Origin: Flemingiibacterium sp045587285
GTDB taxonomy: Bacteria; Bacillota; Clostridia; Oscillospirales; CAG-272
Direction: 5' to 3'
Length of the DNA stretch: 8,426 nucleotides
Assembly (NCBI GenBank): GCA_045587285.1
Contig: JAZNBZ010000062.1
Span: forward strand, 1 to 8,426
Part shown: positions 1-6,840 of the stretch, piece by piece
How positions within the stretch are numbered: position 1 is the stretch's first letter
Layout of the letters: each line of letters begins with the position of its first letter
Translations under genes and position numbers: made by a program
Notes under the pieces: model-generated
What the model saw: the letters and a program-made list of their open reading frames with translations, nothing else
Told to the model about the DNA's origin: nothing
The model's database searches: none

Positions 1-1691
1 CCCTGCTCATAGAGCATTGCAGCATAACCGCAGTAGGTGTCAAGGGTGTGAGAGCCCGACGAGCTGGTGGAATCGTTGGTAGACTTGATGTTGGTTTCGA
101 TGCAGGGAGCGAGAATGATATCGCGCTCGCCGATAAGCTCATCCCACATTGCTACAGGGATGGTACTGTCGGTGGTGGTGTAGCGGCTAGAGGGGCAAAC
201 CATATCGATGATGTCAGCCTCGATCCAAGCCTTTACGTCAAGACCGAAGTTTAAGTTAACCTCAAGATCGGAAGCTACACGGATACCAAGCTTGATCTCG
301 TGACCGTAGTACTCTTCCCACTTTGCAACGATGTCAGCAACATCCTGCATGAACTCGTTAAGAATCGGAATGCCTGCTTCCTCTTCGCCGGGAGCAAATA
401 CGAAGATATCACGGAGCCAGTCAAGCTCTATACCGTAAACGTCGTAGCGATAGAGAGCCTCATCGATGTATGCAAGCCACATATCGCGGATTTCCTGGTG
501 CTTGAAGTCGTATGCGTTTCTCCAGTAGTTGTTAATACCGGTGGTCTGCTCGGGGCAGCGTCTGTACTGCGGATTCTCATAGAAGAAATCCGACATAAGG
601 TTGTCAAATCCCTCGGTATTACGTCCGTGCATGTCGTTCATACGGAAGGAGATCCAGGTGTTGATACCAACCTCACGGAAAGCATCGTTGAACGCGCCAA
701 CGTAGTCACTGTCGAGAGTTTCAAAGATATAGTGCGGGCCGTCATGGTAGCTGTTCGTACCGATGATGTTGCCGTCCGCATCCTTTACGTAATACTTCTC
801 GATTCTGTCCTCCATTACCTCGGACGGGAAGGAAGAAAGCGTATTACATACGCAGATTACGTAGTCGGTAACGTGAGTATCTCTGAAGGACTTTGCATAG
901 TTTTCGAGGTCCTCCTCGGAACAGGTGGTGGAGCTTATCGAGTCAGCGTCCTGGTTGATAAACAGACCGTTGATCGGATAGATTGCATCCTCTGCTTCCT
1001 TATCGTACATATCATATGTAGGAGCGTTTGCCAAGGATGCCGCCTCAACGTCTGCGTAGGAGTGCTTTCTGCCCTCGAAATAGGACTCGGTGGGAGCATC
1101 TGCGGGAATCTCGTCAACGGGAACAAGCGAGAGATTATCTATGCAGTAGTCCTGAGTAAGAATCGGGCTTGTACCGCCGCAGAATACGATTTTGGTAATA
1201 GGCTTGGGAGCATCATAATACGCCTCAACCTTGAGCCACTCATCAGAGACGGGGTAAGCGTAATGAGTGAGATAGTCACTACCGGAGTAAAGCTGTACAC
1301 GAAGGATAGTGATCTCGCCGGGAACCGCACAGCGGATATAGCAAGTGAGCTTGTATTTTCCGGGGCCTAAGCTAGCCTTATAGATAAAGCCTCTGTAGTT
1401 CTGGACGATACCGCTGCACTGTATGTAGCCGCCGTTCTCGTCCTCAATCCATTCAACCGTCTGGGTGTTGGAGTTCCAGCTACCAAGGCAGCTCTGGAGG
1501 TTGAAGTCGCCGTTCTTGAGGATATCGCCCTCAGGAATCGGCTCGGTGATCGACAGCGGAACCGTCTTTGTTGTTTCCGTAGGTGCAGCTGTGGTGGTCA
1601 GCACATCTTCGGAAGCGCCCATCAGCGACGGCATAAGGCCGAGCAAAATGATCGCTGAAAGGACAAGTGACAAAATGCGTGTCTTTTTCAT
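1..1691 (-). CDS. Secreted glycoside-hydrolase-like protein with CBM-like domain (3' end outside window)
   Basis: The frame is open from ATG at 1691 to the left edge, about 563 codons without a stop. The start is supported by AAAGGAG about 8 nt upstream and a consensus promoter further up. Residues 1-26 form a signal peptide (MKKTR, then a hydrophobic stretch, cleavage near MGA-SED). There is no lipobox cysteine, so a secreted or loosely wall-held protein is expected. A Thr-rich linker (about 28-52) leads to a beta-sandwich-like region (about 53-190) with the NGDF opening, GKYKL middle and DNLSL ending typical of CBM4/9-like domains. The remainder resembles a TIM-barrel glycosidase-like domain of the GHL10/family-10-like type, with FRMNDMHG, an NYW/AYDF segment, and GIELDW containing E422 and D424 as possible acidic active-site residues. 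Family membership is inferred from pattern; substrate is unknown. The large plus-strand frame over the same bases is its shadow. Confidence 0.85.
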   Translation of the reverse strand, partial: MKKTRILSLVLSAIILLGLMPSLMGASEDVLTTTAAPTETTKTVPLSITEPIPEGDILKNGDFNLQSCLGSWNSNTQTVEWIEDENGGYIQCSGIVQNYRGFIYKASLGPGKYKLTCYIRCAVPGEITILRVQLYSGSDYLTHYAYPVSDEWLKVEAYYDAPKPITKIVFCGGTSPILTQDYCIDNLSLVPVDEIPADAPTESYFEGRKHSYADVEAASLANAPTYDMYDKEAEDAIYPINGLFINQDADSISSTTCSEEDLENYAKSFRDTHVTDYVICVCNTLSSFPSEVMEDRIEKYYVKDADGNIIGTNSYHDGPHYIFETLDSDYVGAFNDAFREVGINTWISFRMNDMHGRNTEGFDNLMSDFFYENPQYRRCPEQTTGINNYWRNAYDFKHQEIRDMWLAYIDEALYRYDVYGIELDWLRDIFVFAPGEEEAGIPILNEFMQDVADIVAKWEEYYGHEIKLGIRVASDLEVNLNFGLDVKAWIEADIIDMVCPSSRYTTTDSTIPVAMWDELIGERDIILAPCIETNIKSTNDSTSSSGSHTLDTYCGYAAMLYEQ

Positions 1692-1779
1692 GGTTATATC
1701 TCCTTTAAAAATTTAACCGATTTTAAGTAACCGTGCGGCGGCAGTCACAGGGGATTTCGCTGATTTTTTGCCACGTTTT

Positions 1780-1810
1780 GCCGTATATATACAACGTGTA
1801 TAAATACGGC
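1780..1810 (-). other. Long hairpin in the 5' leader of the secreted glycosidase-like gene
   Basis: GCCGTAT (1780-1786) pairs perfectly with ATACGGC (1804-1810). After a 2-nt bulge, a second 6-bp helix (1787-1792 with 1796-1801, one imperfect pair) closes a 3-nt loop. It starts about 20 nt after the predicted transcription start and ends about 88 nt before the ATG. No T-tract follows it, so it is not a terminator. It could protect the RNA 5' end or be part of a regulatory leader. I recognise no known riboswitch in the 138-nt leader. Confidence 0.5.
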
Positions 1811-1835
1811 TTTGAAACTTTTTCGATACATTACA

Positions 1836-1864
1836 ATTATACACTATTTTCCCACGTATGTCAA
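1836..1864 (-). promoter_or_regulatory. SigA-type promoter of the secreted glycosidase-like gene
   Basis: On the minus strand TTGACA (1864-1859) and TATAAT (1841-1836) are both perfect consensus and separated by exactly 17 bp. Predicted start of transcription is near 1829, giving a leader of about 138 nt before the ATG at 1691. Confidence 0.88.
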
Positions 1865-1978
1865 TAATATTCCAAATTTAATTTGTTAATTCTCACACTT
1901 TTTCACTAAAAAACCCGAACGCCATCAAAATTATCTATAGACGCCAATCGAAACGTGAAATAAACGAACATTTCTCGG

Positions 1979-2012
1979 AATAATATACCTCACCTGCCGT
2001 GGCAGGTGAGGT
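1979..2012 (-). terminator. Intrinsic terminator hairpin after the 760-residue glycosidase-like gene
   Basis: Perfect 12-bp inverted repeat ACCTCACCTGCC/GGCAGGTGAGGT (1987-1998 with 2001-2012) begins 15 nt past the stop codon at 2028. On the minus strand it is followed by ATATTATT, an imperfect U-tract. It insulates the gene from the separate promoter downstream. The weak T-tract lowers confidence that it acts alone. Confidence 0.7.
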
Positions 2013-2027
2013 TATCGTATTCGACCG

Positions 2028-4310
2028 TTACGCGAGCTTTATAAGCTTTTCACCGACAGCGTCTGAAATTATGAGGCTGTCGCCGTCGAGGGTTATATTA
2101 TCGTTGAGGAGAGCGATGCGCTCGAGGCGCTCGCGTTCGAATCCGTTAAGCCAAAGCCTTACCTTATCGAACTTGCCGTCGAAGCTAAGGCGTACGGTAT
2201 CTTGAGCGGCAAGGATAGAAAGCTTGCCCTTTGAGGTGCATACGCTCTCAATGGATATTTCTTCTTTTCCGAGCCACTCGGACGGAATTGCTTTTAAGAG
2301 CTCGATCTCGGAGCCGTCAACTCTCTCGTAGCAGAACATCATATTTATCATAAGATTGTTAAGCATAATGCACGGCACGGAAGTGTCCGCCTTGACGGTG
2401 AAATTCTCGTCGCCGAGCGTGATCTGCTCGTAGTAGATATGGAAATCAAGCAAGCCGTGGTGGCAGGCGTGCGCGTAGAGGAGCTTTAAGAATTTCTCCG
2501 TTTCGCCGCGCTCCATATAGTTTATCGCGAGGTTGTACGCGGGCCAATCGTCGGCTCCGCTGAACCAGCGTATCATTCCGAGGAATTCTCCGCCGATAGC
2601 CTCGCGCATACGGTAGATCGAGCGCTCGTACTCCGTATCAAGCATACACGAGGAGAGCATTTCGGGGTAGTAGCGATAGTTTGCGTAGCAGTTCTCGATG
2701 AGGTCCTGCGCATTTTCGCCGCCGTCCGAGCGCACGTGACTTATCTTGATATAACGCTCGTATTCCTCGTCGCTTACGGGATAAGCCGTTGTGCGGCAGG
2801 GCGCAAGCGTGAGAGGTGTAGCCGGATATCCAAGACGGAACGGCACTACCTTACCGAACGGCGAATCCGTTTCGGTCTTTTTGCAAATCGTCTTTACGTC
2901 TGCGCGAAGCTTGTCCGCGGCATCACCGTACGCCTGCGTGTCAACGCTCAAGGCGTCACCAAGCTTGCAGATCGCCTCAAGTCCGCGAATACCCCAGAGG
3001 GTGTTTTCGAGATAGTCGTGTATACGCTCGTTCGTGTCCGCCTCGGCGCAGGTACGAATGACCGAAGCCTCGGGAATTTCGTCCGCCTTGCATATTTTCG
3101 AGAGAAGAAAATTGCCCATCGCGAGTATTTTTGATGCGTACGGACAGAGACAGCCCTTCGGCTCGAAAACGCCCTCGTAGCGCGCCAAAATCCAGAGAAG
3201 CTGTCCAAGCTCGCTCGCCGAGAAGCCGTAGTTCTGACCGTCGCCCTGACGGTAGAGCACGCGTCCGCGGTTGTCTATGACGTTAGCAAGAACATATTCG
3301 GCAATTCTGCCCGCCTTGAGCATTTGTCCGTTCATCGCATACGCAAGAAGTGCGACGATAAAGTTCGGCGGGAAAAAGTCGTGATAGGTCGTTCCGTAGA
3401 TGCGGTGACCGTATCTCATACGCTCCGCGCTGAAAAGTCCGTCGAGCGTGAACATCGTGCCGACGTAGCTCTTCTCAAGCTCCTTTATGGGAAGCGTGAC
3501 CTTGGAATTGTTTTTCTCAAAGGTCTCGAAATAGTCGATTACATTGAGCAGGCAATCGTAGAAAAGCTCTGCGGATATGGCAGCGTCCTCTGCATCGTAT
3601 TCTGTGAAGCAGTCAATGCCGACAATGCGATAATCCTCTCGAAGCTTTTCGCCCGTGCGCTTGTCCGTTACGACGTTTCTCACGTAAGCCGCGCACCCGC
3701 TTCTGTAGGTGCCCGTTTCGAGAATGTATAATCCCTCGAGTATGCGGTCGTCCGTTTCGTGAACGTTATAAAGTATCGGATATTTTCCGTCAAGGAAGCT
3801 CTGGTAGGGCTTTGCTTTGCCAAGCTCACCGAATACAGCCGACGGATCGTATATTACCTCCTCGGTGATAAGCTGGCGAAGCACGTTATACGCGATCTTT
3901 TGCGAAAACATACGTCCGAGTCGGTCAACCGTTGCCGTACGCTCGCTCGACTGATGTCCGAGCGCTATGTACGAGTCATCGTAGTACGGCGGAAGCATCT
4001 TACGGATTTTTTCAAAATCCGCGTGCTCTATGGAGTTTCCGAGCACGTCAGCTCCGTCCTTGAATATTTCCTTTGACGGCACGGTGTAGTCCTGCACCGC
4101 GTTTGCGTCTTTGGAATATTTCGAATAAATGCGTATACTATCGTTGCAGGCTACGGCAAATTTGCCCTCGTCCTTGCCAAAATTTTCGAGAACTGTTACG
4201 ACCTCGCCAAGATACGAGTCGCGATAAACGACGGAATAATCGTCATTTTCAAACTTTGTATTTAAGCCAATAGGCAAGTCGTGAAGATTTGTTATCTTTG
4301 AAGCGTCCAT
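2028..4310 (-). CDS. Cytosolic six-hairpin-glycosidase-like protein, family not identified
   Basis: A 760-residue frame starts at ATG 4310 behind GAGGTGA, about 6 nt upstream; no other in-frame start sits near the promoter. There is no signal peptide or membrane segment, so it should be cytosolic. The N-terminal 280 residues look beta-rich. From about 290 to 660 helical repeats with aromatic and acidic patches appear (RYGHRIYGTTYHDFFPPNF at 299-317, YRQGDGQNYGFSASELG at 353-369, ENTLWGIRGLEA at 435-446, RWFSGADDWPAYNLA at 581-595, LLDFHIYYEQ at 620-629). These are typical of (alpha/alpha)6 toroid glycosidases. The tail (LLKAIPSEW at 671-679, then beta strands) resembles the C-terminal domain of GH78/GH95-like enzymes. 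Acidic residues such as D311, D357, D588 or E628 could be catalytic, but this is inference. An orphan or divergent GH family, or a non-catalytic homologue, is possible. It has its own promoter and terminator. Confidence 0.85.
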   Translation of the reverse strand: MDASKITNLHDLPIGLNTKFENDDYSVVYRDSYLGEVVTVLENFGKDEGKFAVACNDSIRIYSKYSKDANAVQDYTVPSKEIFKDGADVLGNSIEHADFEKIRKMLPPYYDDSYIALGHQSSERTATVDRLGRMFSQKIAYNVLRQLITEEVIYDPSAVFGELGKAKPYQSFLDGKYPILYNVHETDDRILEGLYILETGTYRSGCAAYVRNVVTDKRTGEKLREDYRIVGIDCFTEYDAEDAAISAELFYDCLLNVIDYFETFEKNNSKVTLPIKELEKSYVGTMFTLDGLFSAERMRYGHRIYGTTYHDFFPPNFIVALLAYAMNGQMLKAGRIAEYVLANVIDNRGRVLYRQGDGQNYGFSASELGQLLWILARYEGVFEPKGCLCPYASKILAMGNFLLSKICKADEIPEASVIRTCAEADTNERIHDYLENTLWGIRGLEAICKLGDALSVDTQAYGDAADKLRADVKTICKKTETDSPFGKVVPFRLGYPATPLTLAPCRTTAYPVSDEEYERYIKISHVRSDGGENAQDLIENCYANYRYYPEMLSSCMLDTEYERSIYRMREAIGGEFLGMIRWFSGADDWPAYNLAINYMERGETEKFLKLLYAHACHHGLLDFHIYYEQITLGDENFTVKADTSVPCIMLNNLMINMMFCYERVDGSEIELLKAIPSEWLGKEEISIESVCTSKGKLSILAAQDTVRLSFDGKFDKVRLWLNGFERERLERIALLNDNITLDGDSLIISDAVGEKLIKLA

Positions 4311-4363
4311 ATGATATCACCTCACAAATATATTCGTACAAGCAACACCTGTACTTCGATTTA

Positions 4364-4392
4364 ATTATATCATAGCAAAACTCGCTTTTCAA
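4364..4392 (-). promoter_or_regulatory. SigA-type promoter with extended -10 for the 760-residue gene
   Basis: Minus strand TTGAAA (4392-4387, five of six consensus) lies 17 bp from TATAAT (4369-4364), which is preceded by TGA, an extended -10. Predicted start near 4357 gives a 47-nt leader. The promoter is bracketed by a perfect inverted repeat, described separately. Confidence 0.85.
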
Positions 4393-4422
4393 TGTAGTAT
4401 TCGTTTATTTTTGCTATGATAT
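4367..4422. repeat. Perfect 14-bp inverted repeat bracketing the -35 box
   Basis: ATATCATAGCAAAA (4367-4380) and TTTTGCTATGATAT (4409-4422) are exact reverse complements, 28 bp apart and 42 bp centre to centre, about four helical turns. One arm overlaps the upstream half of the -10 box and the other lies upstream of the -35. This placement suits a pair of operator half sites for a repressor that loops or spans the promoter. A cruciform or a chance repeat in AT-rich DNA is the alternative. Confidence 0.7.
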
Positions 4423-4489
4423 TTGTATTATTTTATTGCTTTTTCCGCCGCGGTTACGGTCTGCTGTATCGTCCCGAAAGAGGAAGGAC

Positions 4490-4531
4490 AAAACGAAAAA
4501 CAAAGAGCAGATCGTGAGACCTACTCTTTGT
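4490..4531 (-). terminator. Intrinsic terminator after the serine hydrolase gene
   Basis: ACAAAGAG (4500-4507) pairs exactly with CTCTTTGT (4524-4531), with one mismatch and two further pairs inward. On the minus strand the stem is followed by TTTTTCGTTTTG. It begins about 31 nt past the stop codon at 4563. Confidence 0.85.
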
Positions 4532-4562
4532 GTGAAGAGTTATTCCAACTATGTTGAACCAA

Positions 4563-5576
4563 TTAACAAAAGCTTTTTCCTTGTGCTAAATCCCGCTTAA
4601 TGGCGCTGTGTAATTTTTCGCGCATCTCTATAACTTCCGCGTAACGCTCTTTGCCGTATTTCCTTACCGTGGATACTGTTGCATCCGATAAAATTATCGC
4701 ATACAAGCCCGAGCGGTAATCGACAAACACGGATTGACCGGTGTGTCCGCAGTGTCCGATAGCACCGTCGTCAAAAAGTCCGCCGGCTTGTGAGTATCTG
4801 CCGTCAACGTACACGAATCCCAGACCGCGCGATTCACTCATTCCAGGGGTGTGATTCTCTGTTGCAAGAGCGAATGTTTTTTCGGAGATTAGCGGCTGTC
4901 CTCTGTTCAACAAAAGCTTAACGTATCCCGTTACGTCGGAAAGGTTCGAAAACAAGCCTGCATTTCCGGCGACACCGCCGAGGAAACGGCAGTTATTATC
5001 GTTTACAATGCCACGCATCTCATCGTCCACGTTAGCATTGACTGCAAATCCCTTGTCTTTCGGTAAAAACGATGTATTATTAAGTCCAAGAGGGTATACA
5101 ACAAGTTCGTCAAAGCATTGATTGAGAGAACGTCCAAATACCTTTTCAAGAATTTTTCCAAGTAAAATAAATCCGGGACAGCTATACCGCACGTCGGAAC
5201 CTAACGGAATATCCGACGGAATTTCAAGTATCTTTTCGGCGATATTTTCATAGGTGTTCCCTTTTGTACACAACACTTTATATCCGATTCCCATAGTGTG
5301 TGTCAGCAGATTCTTTACCGCCATAGCCTTGTCAGTCACAAAGAATTTATCTACAGGATCATCAACGGATAGCAGACCTCGATCAATCGCAATAAGGGAA
5401 AGCGTTGTCGTTGCAATCATCTTGGTGACCGAAGCCATATCGAACACCGTGTTTTCGTTGACGTCTCCTCGGAACGTATCATATAAAATCTCATCACCCA
5501 TCCCGACACGCACCGCAGCGTGTGAGATAATACCGTTTGTGGCAAGCTCGTTTAAAGTATTTTCCAAAGCAATCAT
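4563..5576 (-). CDS. Beta-lactamase-family serine hydrolase, cytosolic
   Basis: The 337-residue protein belongs to the class C beta-lactamase / penicillin-binding-protein-like superfamily. The nucleophile motif SxxK is S49-V-T-K52 (in FDMASVTK), the second motif is Y131-S-C133 in place of the usual YxN, and the third is H278-T-G280 (GHTGQS), equivalent to KTG. The family-typical GNAGLFS lies at 204-210. Members are esterases, amidases or DD-peptidases; substrate cannot be told here. No signal peptide is seen. An open frame continues upstream to an ATG at 5669, but the promoter -10 box (5602-5607) lies between the two starts, so ATG 5576 is chosen; the leader is about 20 nt with a purine-rich AAAGGCGGGTGG. 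The 31 extra residues of the longer frame are Trp/Cys-rich and unlike this family. The gene stands alone between its own promoter and terminator. Confidence 0.88.
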   Translation of the reverse strand: MIALENTLNELATNGIISHAAVRVGMGDEILYDTFRGDVNENTVFDMASVTKMIATTTLSLIAIDRGLLSVDDPVDKFFVTDKAMAVKNLLTHTMGIGYKVLCTKGNTYENIAEKILEIPSDIPLGSDVRYSCPGFILLGKILEKVFGRSLNQCFDELVVYPLGLNNTSFLPKDKGFAVNANVDDEMRGIVNDNNCRFLGGVAGNAGLFSNLSDVTGYVKLLLNRGQPLISEKTFALATENHTPGMSESRGLGFVYVDGRYSQAGGLFDDGAIGHCGHTGQSVFVDYRSGLYAIILSDATVSTVRKYGKERYAEVIEMREKLHSAIKRDLAQGKSFC

Positions 5577-5601
5577 ACCGCCACCCGCCTTTCTCAGATA
5601 T

Positions 5602-5630
5602 ATTGTATCACAACAATCACACGCTGTCAA
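5602..5630 (-). promoter_or_regulatory. SigA-type promoter of the serine hydrolase; fixes its start codon
   Basis: Minus strand TTGACA (5630-5625) is perfect and lies 17 bp from TACAAT (5607-5602), preceded by TGA (extended -10). Predicted start is near 5595, 19 nt before the ATG at 5576. The upstream ATG at 5669 is therefore outside this transcript. Confidence 0.87.
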
Positions 5631-5666
5631 TATAAGATGCCACCGGTGCAAGGCAAAAAAGAAGGC

Positions 5667-5694
5667 CAAAGCAAAAAACCACCCTTTTGGGTGG
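5667..5694 (-). terminator. Strong intrinsic terminator ending the structured non-coding segment
   Basis: CCACCC (5679-5684) and GGGTGG (5689-5694) enclose a 4-nt loop. On the minus strand the hairpin is followed directly by TTTTTTGCTTTGG. No protein gene ends between it and the hairpin at 5930-5971, so it appears to end transcription of the non-coding segment itself, or read-through from the hydrolase gene upstream. Confidence 0.82.
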
Positions 5695-5713
5695 CTTTCG
5701 TTTTACGGCTCCG

Positions 5714-5916
5714 GCAGTTGCTATGCAACTGCGCAGGGCATTGAAGTGGCGACATCATGTATTAACACCAGCAGGCTCGCTAACGCTCACCGACTGCGAC
5801 AAGTTTATCTTGCCCACTCACGTGGGCATTTTGCTTCGCAAAAGCGATAAACGTTGCCGTCATAATCCGCCGTTGGCGGAGATTCCCGTTACGGTAGATG
5901 CCACTGGCGTAAACCG
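5714..5916 (-). ncRNA. Candidate structured RNA of unknown class
   Basis: About 200 nt without a credible ORF are packed with inverted repeats. They are an 8-bp hairpin (5714-5732), a 12-nt-arm hairpin with tandem G/A mismatches (5769-5796), and a 13-bp helix (5797-5809 with 5846-5859, one bulge and one G-U) that closes a three-way junction. The junction holds TGCCCAC/GTGGGCA (5811-5828) capped by GTGA on the minus strand, and TTTTGC/GCAAAA (5829-5843). A 6-bp hairpin (5866-5880) and a CGGT/ACCG stem (5892-5916) follow. A minus-strand terminator closes the segment, favouring minus-strand RNA. I find no convincing promoter inside, so it may be a processed 3' region, or act as DNA. I do not recognise the class; large clostridial structured RNAs such as raiA-type RNA are only a possibility to test. 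Confidence 0.4.
5829..5916 (-). repeat. Intergenic structured repeat, copy 1
   Basis: This part matches 7193-7283 in the same orientation. A TTTTGC/GCAAAA hairpin with differing loops is followed by 21 identical bases (5845-5865 and 7210-7230, starting CGATAAACGTTGCC). A hairpin of different sequence comes next at the same place, then GTAGAT (5894-5899 and 7262-7267), then a GC-GG-TAA-CC region. Sequence identity is concentrated in the 21-base core. Each copy lies just downstream of a gene's terminator hairpin. Confidence 0.75.
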
Positions 5917-5929
5917 AGGAGAGAGAAAG

Positions 5930-5971
5930 CAAAATGAAAGCCCCGAGGCTATGCCTCGAGGCTTCATTTTG
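5930..5971 (-). terminator. Long hairpin after the PhnP-like gene, probable terminator
   Basis: CAAAATGAA (5930-5938) and GCCCCGAGGC (5940-5949) pair with GCCTCGAGGC (5953-5962) and TTCATTTTG (5963-5971), leaving one bulged base and a 3-nt loop. On the minus strand the one imperfect pair becomes G-U, so the minus RNA folds better. The stem lies about 39 nt past the stop at 6010 and is followed by CTTTCTCTCC. With A/T arms on both sides it could also stop plus-strand transcription. Confidence 0.7.
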
Positions 5972-6009
5972 GCTTCTTAGTATTAAAGTGCAACTCCGTA
6001 ATTGTTTTT

Positions 6010-6840
6010 TTAAAACTCAACTACGCAGCCGTCGTAACTTACGCCAAAGCCGTGCTTTGCCGCTTCAACGACGAGTTCCTCGTGAGTAGCCTCTCCGTTA
6101 TGGCTAAAATGATTTACGTAAATGACACTCTTTTCGTCGCAAAGTCCCATTTGTTTGAGTCTTTCAACCACCTCTACATTCACGCTAAGTCCCATGTGAC
6201 TGTGTCTGTGATCCGGCAAAAGCATACCGGTGCAATCAAGCGAGATCATATCAAATTTACGACCGTACGTAGCAAGATACTCCCATGTCTCATCTAAAAA
6301 ATATCCCGTATCGTTCGCATAAAGAAGTGTTTTATCATTACGTTCAATTATGTACAACACCGGCTCGGTCGTAACGTCGTGACGCGCTTTGAGAGGTATA
6401 ATGCGATAGTCATCTATGTAAAATTTCTCAAAGGCTTTGATTGTATTGTAACGAACCCTGCTTTTGTCAACGTTTCGATCGTAAAATTCGGTTGCGCTCT
6501 GTCTTGTAAGCTCGGTCATATAAACGTCCATTACTGTGCCGTCAACACTTCCGTTGCCAATTCCTTCATTTCTGCACCAGAAATCTTTCTCATAAAGATG
6601 ATCAGAATGGCCATGAGTGACTATACAATGACGCACGCTTATAAGATCAAGACCTCCGTAAAGTGCGTGCATATACGTGTCCGCAGGAAAGTCAATAAGA
6701 ATCTTGTCATCAATTATTGCTTGACTTCTCGTTTTTATCTCTTTGCCGCCCACCTTGCGTGCGTTTTGACAAATACGACAGTCACAAAAAAGCGCTGGAA
6801 TCCCCTCAGCAGCCGCAGTTCCCAAAAATTTAATTTTCAC
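6010..6840 (-). CDS. PhnP-like metallo-beta-lactamase-fold hydrolase
   Basis: The 276-residue protein starts at GTG 6840 behind AAAGGAG, 9 nt upstream. It opens with FLGTAAAEGIP, followed by C19-D-C21-R-I-C24, the cysteine cluster that binds a structural zinc in PhnP-type phosphodiesterases. The metal-binding signature is H76-G-H78-S-D80-H81, with further ligands likely at H154 (ARHD), D177 (YANDTGY) and H244 or H247 (VNHFSHN). This is the usual two-metal active site, acting on phosphodiesters such as cyclic ribose phosphates in E. coli PhnP. No phosphonate-pathway gene is nearby, so a phn role is not implied and no symbol is given. Cytosolic. Its first 11 bases overlap the end of a small ORF that is first on the same transcript, which suggests translational coupling. 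It ends in front of a long hairpin. Confidence 0.9.
   Translation of the reverse strand: MKIKFLGTAAAEGIPALFCDCRICQNARKVGGKEIKTRSQAIIDDKILIDFPADTYMHALYGGLDLISVRHCIVTHGHSDHLYEKDFWCRNEGIGNGSVDGTVMDVYMTELTRQSATEFYDRNVDKSRVRYNTIKAFEKFYIDDYRIIPLKARHDVTTEPVLYIIERNDKTLLYANDTGYFLDETWEYLATYGRKFDMISLDCTGMLLPDHRHSHMGLSVNVEVVERLKQMGLCDEKSVIYVNHFSHNGEATHEELVVEAAKHGFGVSYDGCVVEF

Noticed and set aside
300..1370. 356-codon plus-strand ORF
   Set aside because: It is the antisense shadow of the secreted glycosidase-like gene, whose signal peptide, ribosome binding site and promoter are all on the minus strand.
4502..4514. 13-base match AAAGAGCAGATCG, inverted, to 7324-7336 (two terminators)
   Set aside because: About one 13-base match is expected by chance in a window this size, and the two hairpins otherwise differ.
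5641..5648. 8-bp palindrome CACCGGTG upstream of the serine hydrolase promoter
   Set aside because: Too short to separate from chance, and nothing else supports an operator there.
5845..5930. Integron cassette attC site
   Set aside because: The hairpins do not carry the expected GTTRRRY and RYYYAAC core boxes, and no integrase of the tyrosine type is present.
5254..5980. Overlapping plus-strand ORFs of 198 and 97 codons
   Set aside because: The first is antisense to the serine hydrolase; both run through strong hairpins and the structured segment and lack ribosome binding sites.
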